Shown in pieces: positions 17,455-25,882 of a stretch of DNA of 64,000 nt (within the stretch, counting starts at the first letter, position 1; each line of letters starts with the position of its first letter). The DNA is from Streptomyces sp. LUP47B. GTDB lineage: Bacteria; Actinomycetota; Actinomycetes; Streptomycetales; Streptomycetaceae. A program made the position numbers and the translations under genes. Under the pieces are notes generated by a model. That model was not told the origin of the DNA, did no database searches, and saw only the letters and a program-made list of their open reading frames with translations. The stretch covers positions 720,908 through 784,907 of the forward strand of contig NZ_MJAH01000002.1 of the NCBI RefSeq assembly GCF_001746295.1. Reading direction: 5' to 3'.

Positions 17455-18191
17455 CAGGTCAGTTCCTTCGGCAGCGTCCGCTCGCTGTCCACCTTCTCCG
17501 TGCGTACCAACTCGCCCCACACCACATACCGGTAGCGGGAGGTGTACACCGGCGTGCACGTCGTCAGCGTGATGTAGTGGCCGGCCTTCTTCTTGCCGGA
17601 CTCCTTGGGGATCTGGCCCAGGACCTTGACGTTGTACTTCGAGGTCTCGGCGAGAACGGCGTAGGCCTTGTAGATGTACCACTCGTCCTTGGTCTCGAAG
17701 ACGATCGCGTCGCCCGTCCTGACCTTGTCGATGTTGTGGAACTTCGCGCCGTGGCCGTCGCGGTGGGCGGCGAGGGAGAAGTTGCCCTTCTTGCCGCTGG
17801 TGGGGAGCGTGGCCTTGACGGGGTCGGTGTAGTAGCCGGCGACGCCGTCGTTGAGGATCTTCGTCGCGGTGCCCTTCTCGACCAGGACCTCGCCGTTCTT
17901 CATCGCGGGGACGTGCAGGAAGCCGATGCCGTTCCTGGTGTCCAGCGCACCGGGACCGCCGGTGGTCCGCTCGGTCCAGCTGTCGCGCACCTTGTCGGCC
18001 TGTTTGTCCGCCGCGCGGTCCGCGACGACGTTCGTCCACCACAGCGAGTAGACGACGAACAGGCCGAGCACCAGGCCCGCGGTGATGAGGAGTTCACCGA
18101 AGAAACTGACCGCCATGGCGATCCGGCCGGGGCCGCGGCGACGCGGCGCTGGAGTGCCGGTGTTCTGCTCTTGCTCGGTGGTCGCTGCCAC
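17454..18191 (-). CDS. Class E sortase (1)
   Basis: A 245-residue sortase with an N-terminal cytoplasmic basic segment and one membrane helix (about residues 27-50). The catalytic triad is visible: His in SLAAHRDGHG, Cys212 in TLTTCTP, and Arg in SRYRYVVWGEL. Class E sortases of high-GC actinobacteria attach or polymerise surface proteins carrying LAXTG-type signals; in Streptomyces they anchor long chaplins. It is the last gene of a minus-strand run, 13 nt after sortase 2, and starts with GTG. Confidence 0.9.
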   Translation of the reverse strand: MAATTEQEQNTGTPAPRRRGPGRIAMAVSFFGELLITAGLVLGLFVVYSLWWTNVVADRAADKQADKVRDSWTERTTGGPGALDTRNGIGFLHVPAMKNGEVLVEKGTATKILNDGVAGYYTDPVKATLPTSGKKGNFSLAAHRDGHGAKFHNIDKVRTGDAIVFETKDEWYIYKAYAVLAETSKYNVKVLGQIPKESGKKKAGHYITLTTCTPVYTSRYRYVVWGELVRTEKVDSERTLPKELT

Positions 18192-18204
18192 TAGTCATCT
18201 GCCC

Positions 18205-19338
18205 TTACTGGACGAGCGCATCCGGCTTGCCCTTGCTGCGCGGCCGTTCCTCGACCATCTTGCCCCAGACGATCAACCGGTACTTGCTGGTGAACTCCGG
18301 CGTGCAAGTGGTGAGAGTGATGTAGCGGCCGGCCGTGGTGAAACCGGATCCCTTGGGGACGGGGTCGATCACACTCGTGTTGCTCGGAGCCGTCACCGGC
18401 AGCGTCGACGTCATCTTGTAGACGTAGTACTTGTCCTGCGTCTCGACGACGATCGCGTCGCCCTGGGAGAGCTTGTTGATGTAACGGAAGGGCTCGCCGT
18501 GGGTGTTGCGGTGCCCGGCGAGGGCGAAGTTTCCGGTCTTGGCGTCGGGCATCGCCGTCTTCAGCGCGCCCTCGCTGTAGTGACCCACCATGCCCTTGTC
18601 GAGGACCTTCTTGTTGCTGACGCCCTCGGCTATCGGCACCACCACGTCCAGCTTGGGGATGTGCAGCAGAGCGAAGCCCTGGCCCGGCTCGAAGGTGCCC
18701 GGCGCGCCCTTGCCGCTCGCCCAGTCGTTCTGGAGGCTGCTGGCCTCCTTGTCCGCCTGCGCGTGCGCCCGCACATTCGTCCACCACAGCTGGTAACTGA
18801 CGAACAGCAGCATCAGCACACCGGTGGTGATGAACACCTCACCGAGCGCCCGGCTCGCGACGACGGCCGCGCCGGGTTTGCGCGCCTTTGCCTGCCGTCG
18901 CGCCTCGATCCGGGAGAGCGGCTTCCCGTCCGGCGACTCCTGCTCGGGCTGCGCTTCGGGGGCGGCTCCGGCACCATGACGTCCGTGACGGCCCTTGGCG
19001 GCCTTTCTGCGGGCCGCACGGCCGCCCTGTGGGGATCCAGTGGCGGATGTGACGGAAGAGGCCGCAGAGGCAGATATGGCGGGCGGCGGCGGATCGGGGA
19101 TCCGCAGCGCCACCGTCTCGTCATCGGCCGGCGGCACGTACGGCGCCGACTCCGCGCCCGCAGGTGCCCTGCCGAAAGACTCCTCGGCGTATGGCTCCTC
19201 GACGCGCGGCTCCTCGGCGTAGGGCTTCTCGGTGTAGGAACCACCGCCGAAGGACTCCCCGCCGTAGGCATCGCCGCCGTAGGACTCGTACGACGCGTCG
19301 CCGTACAAGTCCTCGCGCTCGGGGCGCAGGGCCGTCAC
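18205..19338 (-). CDS. Class E sortase (2), with long N-terminal cytoplasmic region
   Basis: A 377-residue sortase. The first 165 residues are an unusual acidic, Tyr/Glu/Gly-rich segment (repeated motifs of the type YGGDAYGGESFGG and EEPYAEE) followed by an Ala/Arg/Lys-rich stretch. A membrane helix follows near residue 180, then the catalytic domain with His in LAGHRNTHGEPF, Cys345 in TLTTCTP and Arg in SKYRLIVWGKM. GTG 19338 lies in the GTGA overlap with the pabA stop, supporting this start. The extended cytoplasmic tail could bind partners or be phosphorylated; this is inference. Confidence 0.9.
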   Translation of the reverse strand: MTALRPEREDLYGDASYESYGGDAYGGESFGGGSYTEKPYAEEPRVEEPYAEESFGRAPAGAESAPYVPPADDETVALRIPDPPPPAISASAASSVTSATGSPQGGRAARRKAAKGRHGRHGAGAAPEAQPEQESPDGKPLSRIEARRQAKARKPGAAVVASRALGEVFITTGVLMLLFVSYQLWWTNVRAHAQADKEASSLQNDWASGKGAPGTFEPGQGFALLHIPKLDVVVPIAEGVSNKKVLDKGMVGHYSEGALKTAMPDAKTGNFALAGHRNTHGEPFRYINKLSQGDAIVVETQDKYYVYKMTSTLPVTAPSNTSVIDPVPKGSGFTTAGRYITLTTCTPEFTSKYRLIVWGKMVEERPRSKGKPDALVQ

Positions 19339-19973
19339 GCCGTGGCCCTGCCCACCACCGGGGCGAGCCCCGCCGACCTCGCCACCGCGCCCTGGTCGCC
19401 GCACTCCACCAGCCAGTTGGCCAGCATCAGGTGCCCGTGCTCCGTCAGCACCGACTCCGGGTGGAACTGCACGCCCTCGACCGGGAGTTCACGGTGCCTC
19501 AGCCCCATGACGATCCCGTCGTGCGTCCGCGCGGTGACCTCCAGCTCGGCCGGGACCGTCGCCGGCTCGGCGGCCAGGGAGTGGTACCGGGTCGCCGTGA
19601 ACGGCGTCGGCAGCCCGGCGAAGACGCCCCTGCCCTCGTGCTCGACGAGGGAGGTCTTGCCGTGCAGCAGCTCGGGGGCGCGGTCCACCACGCCGCCGTA
19701 CGCCACCTGCATCGACTGCATGCCGAGGCAGACACCGAAGACGGGCACCCCGGTCGCGGCACAGTGGCGCACCATCTCGATGCAGACCCCGGCCTCCTCC
19801 GGCGTGCCGGGGCCGGGCGAGAGCAGGACGCCGTCGAAGCCGTCCTGGGCGTGCGCCGTCGACACCTCGTCGTTGCGCAGCACCTCGCACTCCGCACCCA
19901 GCTGGTACAGGTACTGGACGAGGTTGAAGACGAAGCTGTCGTAGTTGTCGACGACGAGAATGCGCGCGCTCAC
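19335..19973 (-). CDS. pabA: PabA/TrpG: glutamine amidotransferase subunit
   Basis: A 212-residue class I amidotransferase, subunit II of aminodeoxychorismate or anthranilate synthase. It starts ARILVVDNYDSFVFNLVQYL. The nucleophile Cys lies in VFGVCLGMQ, the oxyanion Gly motif is LLSPGPGTP, and the His-x-Glu pair is in VEGVQFHPES. It releases ammonia from glutamine for folate or tryptophan precursor synthesis. It is translationally coupled both upstream (small membrane protein) and downstream (sortase 2) by 4-nt overlaps. A trpG/pabA gene beside pknB and crgA also occurs in mycobacteria. Confidence 0.9.
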   Translation of the reverse strand: MSARILVVDNYDSFVFNLVQYLYQLGAECEVLRNDEVSTAHAQDGFDGVLLSPGPGTPEEAGVCIEMVRHCAATGVPVFGVCLGMQSMQVAYGGVVDRAPELLHGKTSLVEHEGRGVFAGLPTPFTATRYHSLAAEPATVPAELEVTARTHDGIVMGLRHRELPVEGVQFHPESVLTEHGHLMLANWLVECGDQGAVARSAGLAPVVGRATA

Positions 19974-20131
19974 TGGTTGTCCACCGTCACATCGTTGAAG
20001 GGCAGCAGCGGTTCGGCCCACGGGAACACGTACTGGAACAGGACGTAGACCACAGCAACGACCAGCATGAGTGAGAGGAACGCCTTCACCCATGCGTTCC
20101 CCGGCAGATGCCGCCAGATCCAGCCGTACAT
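19970..20131 (-). CDS. Small membrane protein (53 residues)
   Basis: A 53-residue protein beginning MYGWIWRHLPGN with one membrane helix (about residues 17-35) and a short acidic end. Its stop overlaps the pabA GTG by 4 nt (GTGA), so it is very probably translated. It lies 53 nt downstream of sortase 3 in the same operon. No known family was recognised; its position between sortases suggests a membrane role with them. Confidence 0.75.
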   Translation of the reverse strand: MYGWIWRHLPGNAWVKAFLSLMLVVAVVYVLFQYVFPWAEPLLPFNDVTVDNQ

Positions 20132-20184
20132 GCCGTCCCTTCCGTCGCACCACGGCACCCACACACACGCCGTACCGCACCAGA

Positions 20185-20874
20185 CTAACGGCGCAGGGCA
20201 ACAGGCTTGCCGTCCTCCACAGGCTGTGTGGAGTCCAGATGTGCCCAGACGATCAGCCGGTGACTGTGTCCCCACTCCGGATCGCACGTGGTCAGCGTGA
20301 GATAGCGGCCATGCCGCGTGTACCCGGATTTACGTGGCACAGGATCGATCACCTCAATGTCGGTGGGCACTGTTTTGTATGGCCCTTTGTCGATCCGATA
20401 CGTGAACCAGGTGGTCCCGTCGGTCAGGACGACCGCGTCACCGCGCCGAAGCTTCGGAAAGTCCTTGAACGGATCCCCGTAGGTGCGCCGGTGCCCGGCG
20501 ACCGAGAAGTTGCCCCGCCGGCCGAGCTGCGCGGTGTTCGCGTAGTGGCCGAGCCCCTTCTTCAGGGTGCCGACCCGGGTGCCTTCGAGCACGGGCTTGT
20601 TCCACGTGAAACCAAGCCGCGGAATGTACATGATCGCGAAGGGCTGCCCGCTCCGGTACGGCGCCGGCTCCGCCGGAGTCGCGGTGGCACCGGCCGTCAC
20701 CTTCGGCTGCTGCACGCTCCCCTTGGACCACTGGTTCTGTAACTGGTCGATCTGGTCGTCCATGACGGTGTCGGCCTTCACACCGGTCCAGAACAGCACA
20801 TAGGCGACGAACAACACGATCAGGGCGCCGACGGTGATGCACAGCTCGCTGACGGTCCTGACGACGACACGCAC
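20185..20874 (-). CDS. Class E sortase (3)
   Basis: A 229-residue sortase with one N-terminal membrane helix (about residues 8-32) and almost no cytoplasmic tail. Catalytic residues are His in SVAGHRRTYGDPF, Cys197 in TLTTCDP and Arg in SHRLIVWAHL. The middle holds a Thr/Ala/Pro linker. It starts with GTG behind a CCTGGAG site, 27 nt after the DUF881 gene, and heads the sortase-pabA run. A one-mismatch parS-like sequence lies at 20599-20612 within it. Confidence 0.9.
   Translation of the reverse strand: MRVVVRTVSELCITVGALIVLFVAYVLFWTGVKADTVMDDQIDQLQNQWSKGSVQQPKVTAGATATPAEPAPYRSGQPFAIMYIPRLGFTWNKPVLEGTRVGTLKKGLGHYANTAQLGRRGNFSVAGHRRTYGDPFKDFPKLRRGDAVVLTDGTTWFTYRIDKGPYKTVPTDIEVIDPVPRKSGYTRHGRYLTLTTCDPEWGHSHRLIVWAHLDSTQPVEDGKPVALRR
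20599..20612. promoter_or_regulatory. parS-like sequence (one mismatch) in sortase 3 gene
   Basis: GTTCCACGTGAAAC differs from parS at one base. It lies about 24 kb from oriC inside coding sequence. It may be a weak ParB site or chance. Confidence 0.3.
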
Positions 20875-20901
20875 CGGCGGCTCCAGGGGCTCACACCGTG
20901 C

Positions 20902-21681
20902 TCACTCCACGGGCTTGGCGTACTGCAGATCCACTGTGCCCGAGTAGCCGGGAAGAGTCACCGTGCCGTCGTCGACGACATTCCAGCCGAGGCCGTAGAC
21001 GTTGACGTAGACCATGTAGTTCTGGATCGCCTTGGAGTCCGCGAGCGCCTGCTTCAGCTTCCCGGGGTCACCGACCGCCTGGATCTTGTACGGCGGCGAG
21101 TAGACACGGCCCTGGAGGATCAGGGTGTTGCCGACACAGCGCACGGCGCTCGTGGAGATCAGCCGCTGGTCCATGACCTTGATGCCCTGCGCGCCGCCCT
21201 TCCACAGGGCGTTGACCACGGCCTGGAGGTCCTGCTGGTGGATGACCAGGTAGTCGGGCTGGGGCTCGGGGTAGCCGGGGAGCTTGGCGGTGGCGTTCGG
21301 CGGGGCGTCGTCGAGCGTTACCGTGACCGCCTTCCCCTTGATCTTCTGGGTGCCCGCCCTGTCCTCCAGGGCGGCGAGCTTGTCGTCCTCGGCCTTGGTG
21401 CTGCCGTCGTCGCGCTCGGCCAGCGCCTCGACGTCCCGGCGCAGCGAGCCGTTCGACTCGTCGAGCCCGCCGTTGCTGCGGCTGCGCTCCTGGATGAGGT
21501 CCGAGAGCTTCAGCAGGGACGCGTCCGTGCGGATGTTGGTGCCCTTGGCCGTATTGAAACTCGTGAAGAAAATGAGTCCCGCGAGAGCGAAGACGGCCAC
21601 CGTGAGCACCCTCACCGGCCGGAAACCCCGCCTGCGGACAGGACTGGATCCGGACTGGGGTGAGTCGGCAGAATTGCTCAA
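20902..21681 (-). CDS. DUF881 family membrane-anchored protein
   Basis: A 259-residue protein with a basic N terminus and one membrane helix (about residues 25-43), then a coiled segment and the DUF881 domain. Domain landmarks are [44 protein letters not shown] and [24 protein letters not shown]881 proteins occur next to crgA and cell-division genes in actinobacteria; the role is unproven. The start is a TTG (21681) placed behind AAGGAGA. Divergent from crgA, with a 140-bp shared promoter region. Confidence 0.85.
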   Translation of the reverse strand: MSNSADSPQSGSSPVRRRGFRPVRVLTVAVFALAGLIFFTSFNTAKGTNIRTDASLLKLSDLIQERSRSNGGLDESNGSLRRDVEALAERDDGSTKAEDDKLAALEDRAGTQKIKGKAVTVTLDDAPPNATAKLPGYPEPQPDYLVIHQQDLQAVVNALWKGGAQGIKVMDQRLISTSAVRCVGNTLILQGRVYSPPYKIQAVGDPGKLKQALADSKAIQNYMVYVNVYGLGWNVVDDGTVTLPGYSGTVDLQYAKPVE

Positions 21682-21821
21682 CGTACCCTTATCTCCTTCG
21701 GCGCTACGGAAGCACTACGCTAACGGACGCCCGGGGGAGCACTCAGTGTCCCCTTGTACGCTGCCCCGAGCCCGACCAGTTACCTGCGCGGCCACGCAGC
21801 GCATCGACAGGAGAGACCCTC

Positions 21822-22076
21822 GTGCCGAAGTCACGTATCCGCAAGAAGGCCGACTACACGCCGCCCCCGGCGAAGCAGGCGACCGCCATCAAGCTGACCA
21901 GCCGCGCGTGGGTAGCCCCCGTGATGCTGGCCATGTTCCTCATCGGGCTCGCCTGGATCGTCGTCTTCTATGTGACGGACGGCTCGCTCCCCATCGACGC
22001 TCTGGACAACTGGAACATCGTGGTGGGCTTCGGCTTCATCGCCGCCGGATTCGGCGTCTCCACCCAGTGGAAGTAG
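21822..22076 (+). CDS. crgA: CrgA: cell division protein
   Basis: An 84-residue integral membrane protein with a basic N terminus ([15 protein letters not shown]) and two membrane helices (about residues 29-50 and 62-80), the usual CrgA layout. In Streptomyces CrgA inhibits or coordinates FtsZ-ring formation before sporulation septation; in mycobacteria it recruits FtsI and other divisome proteins. GTG 21822 follows AGGAGAG. Confidence 0.95.
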   Translation: MPKSRIRKKADYTPPPAKQATAIKLTSRAWVAPVMLAMFLIGLAWIVVFYVTDGSLPIDALDNWNIVVGFGFIAAGFGVSTQWK

Positions 22077-22100
22077 CTCTCCCCAGGGGTATCCGCTGAG

Positions 22101-22310
22101 TTATCCACAGCCTGGAGCAATTTCCACAGGACCTGGGGAAAAGACGACGATCTGTGGATAACCCATCGAGCGTTGACGCCGGTACGACCATCGCACCAGC
22201 CCCCGCAAGCCTGTTCGCCCCCTGCCTGACCTGCCCAAACGCAGGTCAGCACCAGGGAGCACAGCTGTTCTGGCACTGTATGCACAAGATCCGGCACTCG
22301 CTGTGGACAA
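22101..22310. promoter_or_regulatory. Cluster of DnaA-box-like sequences after crgA
   Basis: Between crgA and the rhomboid gene lie TTATCCACA (22101-22109), TTTCCACAG (22121), reverse TTATCCACA (22153-22161), GTATGCACA (22278-22286) and reverse TTGTCCACA (22302-22310). Three are perfect matches to actinobacterial or E. coli box consensus. The gap has no gene. It lies about 22 kb from oriC. Confidence 0.7.
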
Positions 22311-22319
22311 CGGGCCCGC

Positions 22320-23198
22320 TCAGGTCAGCTGGGCGGTCCTGAACAGCGTCATGCCCACGATGACCAGCAGGACCAGCGCGCAGGTGCCGTACTGCACCAG
22401 CGCCCGCCGCTCCCGTGGGGCGTGGACCATCGCGTACCCGGTGACGACACCGGCAACCAGTCCGCCGATGTGGGCCTGCCAGGAGATGCTGCTCCAGCCG
22501 AAGGTGAAGATCAGGTTGATCACCAGGAGGGCGATGATCGGCCGCAGGTCGTAGTTGAGCCGCCGCATCAGGACAGCGGTCGCACCGAAGAGGCCGAAGA
22601 TGGCGCCTGAGGCGCCGAGCGTCTGAGTGCCCGGATCGGCCAGCAGATAGGCCAGGGCGCCGCCCGCGAGACCGGAGACGAAGTAGACCGCGAGATAACG
22701 CGCGCGGCCCAGGGCCGCTTCGAGTGGGCCGCCGAGCCACCACAGGCTCAGCATGTTGAAGCCGATGTGCCAGATCTCCTGATGCGCGAACATCGAGGTC
22801 ACCAGGCGGTAGTACTGCCCGTCCGCGACTCCCTCGGTGGGCGCGAACGGCGCCGGCGGCCAGGCAGCGATGAGGCTGAGGTCAGTCGCCAGGGAATCCT
22901 TGGCCTGGATGGCGATGAACACCGCGACGTTGATCCCGATCAGGATCTTCGTGAACAGCCGGGGGTCGGCCGTGACCGTCCCGCCCGCGATGGTGCGGGG
23001 CCTCGCCGCGGTCGGAGCCGGTCCGCCCCCCTCGCGCACGCACTCGGGGCAATGGAAGCCGACGGAGGCGCTGACCATGCATTCGGGGCAGATCGGGCGC
23101 TCGCAGCGGGTGCAGCGGATGCCGGTCTCACGGTCCGGGTGCCGGTAGCAGCCAGGCAGGTTCTGGGCCTCCGGTGTGCTGCCCGCCTCCTGATTCAT
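22320..23198 (-). CDS. Rhomboid family intramembrane serine protease with N-terminal zinc-binding region
   Basis: A 292-residue protein. The first 50 residues contain a B-box/zinc-ribbon-like array of cysteines (CYRHP, RCTRCERPICPECM, FHCPECV). Six membrane helices follow. The catalytic Ser is in GASGAIFG, the catalytic His in WQAHIGGLVAG, and HIGFNMLSLWWLG matches the His/Asn motif of helix 2. It should cleave membrane proteins within the bilayer. ATG 23198 follows AGGGGATGGC; an upstream GTG frame gives no family similarity. Confidence 0.92.
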   Translation of the reverse strand: MNQEAGSTPEAQNLPGCYRHPDRETGIRCTRCERPICPECMVSASVGFHCPECVREGGGPAPTAARPRTIAGGTVTADPRLFTKILIGINVAVFIAIQAKDSLATDLSLIAAWPPAPFAPTEGVADGQYYRLVTSMFAHQEIWHIGFNMLSLWWLGGPLEAALGRARYLAVYFVSGLAGGALAYLLADPGTQTLGASGAIFGLFGATAVLMRRLNYDLRPIIALLVINLIFTFGWSSISWQAHIGGLVAGVVTGYAMVHAPRERRALVQYGTCALVLLVIVGMTLFRTAQLT

Positions 23199-23240
23199 GC
23201 CATCCCCTAAGTCGCCCTGAGTCGTCGTGCCCACGTGCAC

Positions 23241-23272
23241 CGCCCCGCTCATCCTTACGGTTGAGCGGGGCG
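23241..23272. terminator. Hairpin between cyclophilin and rhomboid genes
   Basis: Inverted repeat CGCCCCGCTCA / TGAGCGGGGCG with a 10-nt loop, 30 bp after the cyclophilin stop on the minus strand. Confidence 0.7.
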
Positions 23273-23303
23273 TTTGGTTCCCTTCGTGGTGGTCGCCCGG
23301 GGC

Positions 23304-23837
23304 TCAGCCCTGGCGGGTCTCCACGACGACCTGCTCGATGACGACGTCGTTCACGGGCCGGTCGTTGGGGCGGGTGGTCTTGACGCCGGCGATGGCGTCG
23401 ATGACCTTCTGGCTGGCCGTGTCCGTGACCTCGCCGAAGATGGTGTGCTTGCGGTTCAGCCAGGCCGTCGGGGAGACGGTGATGAAGAACTGCGAGCCGT
23501 TGGTGCCGGGGCCCGCGTTGGCCATGGCGAGGAGGTAGGGCTTGTTGAAGCCGAGGTCCGGGTGGAACTCGTCCTCGAACTCGTAGCCCGGGCCGCCGAT
23601 GCCGGTGCCCAGCGGGTCGCCGCCCTGGATCATGAAGCCGCTGATGACGCGGTGGAAGATCGTGCCGTCGTAGAGCCTCTTGGTGGACTTCTCCCCGGTG
23701 CCCGGGTGCGTCCACTCGCGCTCGCCCTGGGCGAGTTCGACGAAGTTCCTGACCGTCTTCGGGGCGTGGTTCGGCAGAAGCCGGACTTCGATGTCGCCGT
23801 GGTTGGTCTTCAGGGTGGCGTAAAGCTGCTCGGCCAC
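23304..23837 (-). CDS. ppiA: Cyclophilin-type peptidyl-prolyl cis-trans isomerase
   Basis: A 177-residue cytoplasmic cyclophilin. Catalytic-core motifs are FHRVISGFMIQGGDP (with the conserved Arg), AMANAGPGTNGSQFFIT and KHTIFGEV. No signal peptide. It speeds folding by isomerising Xaa-Pro bonds. GTG 23837 follows GGAAGG. A ppiA gene at this place is conserved with mycobacteria. Confidence 0.93.
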   Translation of the reverse strand: MAEQLYATLKTNHGDIEVRLLPNHAPKTVRNFVELAQGEREWTHPGTGEKSTKRLYDGTIFHRVISGFMIQGGDPLGTGIGGPGYEFEDEFHPDLGFNKPYLLAMANAGPGTNGSQFFITVSPTAWLNRKHTIFGEVTDTASQKVIDAIAGVKTTRPNDRPVNDVVIEQVVVETRQG

Positions 23838-24079
23838 GATCTGCCTTCCGTTGTCTGCTTGTGCCCGACCGATCCTCGCACGGATCCGGCCGAGGAGGGT
23901 CCGGGCAGGGGCGCGGAGCGGCGATCCGTGGCATTGTCGTCGACAAGCTCCTGTTGCCACGTATTCATCCGTTATTGATCCGGATGCCCGCCCTCAGGTG
24001 CCGGGCTGCACTCCGGCAGGCATGATCCGTAAAAGGGTGGAAAGTCGAAATACCATACGCCACCGAGGAGGAGGATCCC

Positions 24080-24781
24080 GTGACCCGCATCGACAGCGTG
24101 CGCGCCGCGACCGGCTCGGCGAAGGACAGCGTGCTGCACGCCGCGGAAGTGGTGGCGCCCTACGCCGACACGGCCAAGGACAAGGCCTCGCACTACGCGA
24201 CGGAGGCGCGCGTACGGCTCGCGCCGAAGGTCTCGCAGGCGGCCGATCAGGCGCGTGTCCAGTACGGCGCCCATGTCGCGCCGCGCCTGGAGCAGGCCCG
24301 CACGCATGTTCCGCCGAAGGTCGACCAGGCCGCCCACGAGGCCGCCGTACGCACCCGCAAGGCGGCCCGCCAGGCCGCCGACTACTCCCGCCCGATGATC
24401 GAGCAGGCCGTCGCCGCGGCCGGTCCGGTCCGCGATGAGGCCACGGCCCGGAGCGTGGCCGCGCTGGCCGCACTGCGGGGGCAGATCACGGCCAAGGAGG
24501 TCCAGAAGCTGGTCCGCAAGCACGAGCGGCGGGCCCGTGCAGGACGCCTTGCCAAGGCGCTGGCGGTCGCTGGTCTCGTCGCGGGGGGCGCCTTCGCCGC
24601 CTGGAAGTGGTGGGACAAGCAGGCCAACCCCGACTGGCTGGTCGAGCCGCCCGCCGCGACCGAGGTGCCCGAGACGGGCCGGCTGACGTCCGTGGACGGC
24701 AGCGGTCAGTCCGTCCTGGATCCGGAGGTCCAGGCGAAGGAGGCCGAGGAGGACGCCGCAAAGCACGACGAAGGGCGCTGA
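24080..24781 (+). CDS. DUF5324-like protein with one membrane helix
   Basis: A 233-residue Ala/Lys-rich helical protein starting MTRIDSVRAATGSAKDSV. Regular heptad-like patterns (AADQARVQY, AAHEAAVRTRKAARQAADY) suggest long amphipathic helices, as in apolipoprotein- or LEA-like proteins. A single membrane helix lies near residues 155-172 (LAVAGLVAGGAFAAWKWW), followed by an acidic tail. The start is a GTG behind a strong GAGGAGGAGG site. The family name is from memory; the function is unknown. Confidence 0.75.
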   Translation: MTRIDSVRAATGSAKDSVLHAAEVVAPYADTAKDKASHYATEARVRLAPKVSQAADQARVQYGAHVAPRLEQARTHVPPKVDQAAHEAAVRTRKAARQAADYSRPMIEQAVAAAGPVRDEATARSVAALAALRGQITAKEVQKLVRKHERRARAGRLAKALAVAGLVAGGAFAAWKWWDKQANPDWLVEPPAATEVPETGRLTSVDGSGQSVLDPEVQAKEAEEDAAKHDEGR

Positions 24782-24931
24782 CGCCGACATCGGCGTGTAC
24801 CAGTGGTGGGGCGGAAGTTTTCCGCCCCACCGTCGTGTTCACCCGACGGTGTGAGCCAACCGGTGCGGCAGGGCCTGCGTGCGTCACAGTTCGCAGGGAC
24901 ATGTCTTCGCACCGGATGGACCGCCGCCCTG

Positions 24932-25882
24932 ATGAAGCCCTCGCGCCGTGGGCCGGCCGCCCTGGCCGCCGTACTGCTGCTCCTGGCTTCGGCCTGCACC
25001 GCTCGCGCCCCCGAGCCCTCGGCGGTTTCCGCGTACGGCGCGTACGTCGGCTACGAGCCCGCCGACGTGGGCCGTCTCGGCGAACTGGGCGCCTGGCTCG
25101 GCGGGCCCGCACCCCGTGTCGGGCACGTGTATCTGCCCGGCGACCGCTGGAGCAACATCGAGGGCGCGCCGGACTATCTGGAGTCCTGGGCGTCATGGCG
25201 GCGGGCCGACCCGCGGCGGATGTTCGTCCTCGACGTGCCGATGCTGGAACGCACCGAGGCCGACCTCCCCGACAGTGCGGTCCGCACCGAGCTGCGGCGC
25301 GGGGCGGACGGCGACTACGACGGCCACTTCCGCACCCTGGCCCGCCGGCTGACGGCTCTCGGCGTCCCGGACACGATCATCGTGCTCGGCTGGGAGATGA
25401 ACGGCACCACCTACACCCACCGCTGCGCCCCCGATCCGGCCGCGTGGAAGGCGTACTGGACGAGGATCGTGCGCGCGATGCGCTCGGTACCCGGTCAGCG
25501 CTTCCGCTTCGAGTTCACGCCCAACCGCGGCCGCGACGCGATCCCGTGGCCGCGCTGCTATCCGGGCGACGAGGTCGTCGACATCGTCGGCATGGACGCC
25601 TACGACGCCCCGCGCGGCCTGAGCTTCACCGACCAGGTGAGCGAGCCGTACGGCCTGCTCGCCCACGTCCGCTTCGCCCGCGCCCACGGCAAACCGTTCT
25701 CGTACCAGGAGTGGGGCCTGTATGAGAACGGTGACAACCCGGCCTACGTGTACGGCATGCTCACCTGGTTCGCCCGGGAGCGCCCCCTCTACCAGGCGAT
25801 CACCGACTACTGCCCGCACGGAGTGTGGGGCTGCCGGGCCCATCCGAGGTCGTCGGCGGCCTACCGCTCCCTGATGAGGTAG
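24932..25882 (+). CDS. GH26-like glycoside hydrolase lipoprotein
   Basis: A 316-residue exported protein. The N terminus MKPSRRGPAALAAVLLLLASAC is a lipoprotein signal with lipobox LASAC (Cys22). The rest resembles family 26 glycoside hydrolases (beta-mannanase fold): IIVLGWEMNG holds the likely acid/base Glu, FTPNRGRD and VDIVGMDAYDA follow, and FSYQEWGLY holds the likely nucleophile Glu. It may hydrolyse mannan or a related glycan at the cell surface. ATG 24932 was chosen because it begins the signal peptide, though its ribosome site is weak. Confidence 0.75.
   Translation: MKPSRRGPAALAAVLLLLASACTARAPEPSAVSAYGAYVGYEPADVGRLGELGAWLGGPAPRVGHVYLPGDRWSNIEGAPDYLESWASWRRADPRRMFVLDVPMLERTEADLPDSAVRTELRRGADGDYDGHFRTLARRLTALGVPDTIIVLGWEMNGTTYTHRCAPDPAAWKAYWTRIVRAMRSVPGQRFRFEFTPNRGRDAIPWPRCYPGDEVVDIVGMDAYDAPRGLSFTDQVSEPYGLLAHVRFARAHGKPFSYQEWGLYENGDNPAYVYGMLTWFARERPLYQAITDYCPHGVWGCRAHPRSSAAYRSLMR

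Noticed and set aside
23960..24079. Possible riboswitch or leader in front of the DUF5324-like gene
   Set aside because: No conserved riboswitch core or strong structure could be recognised by eye.
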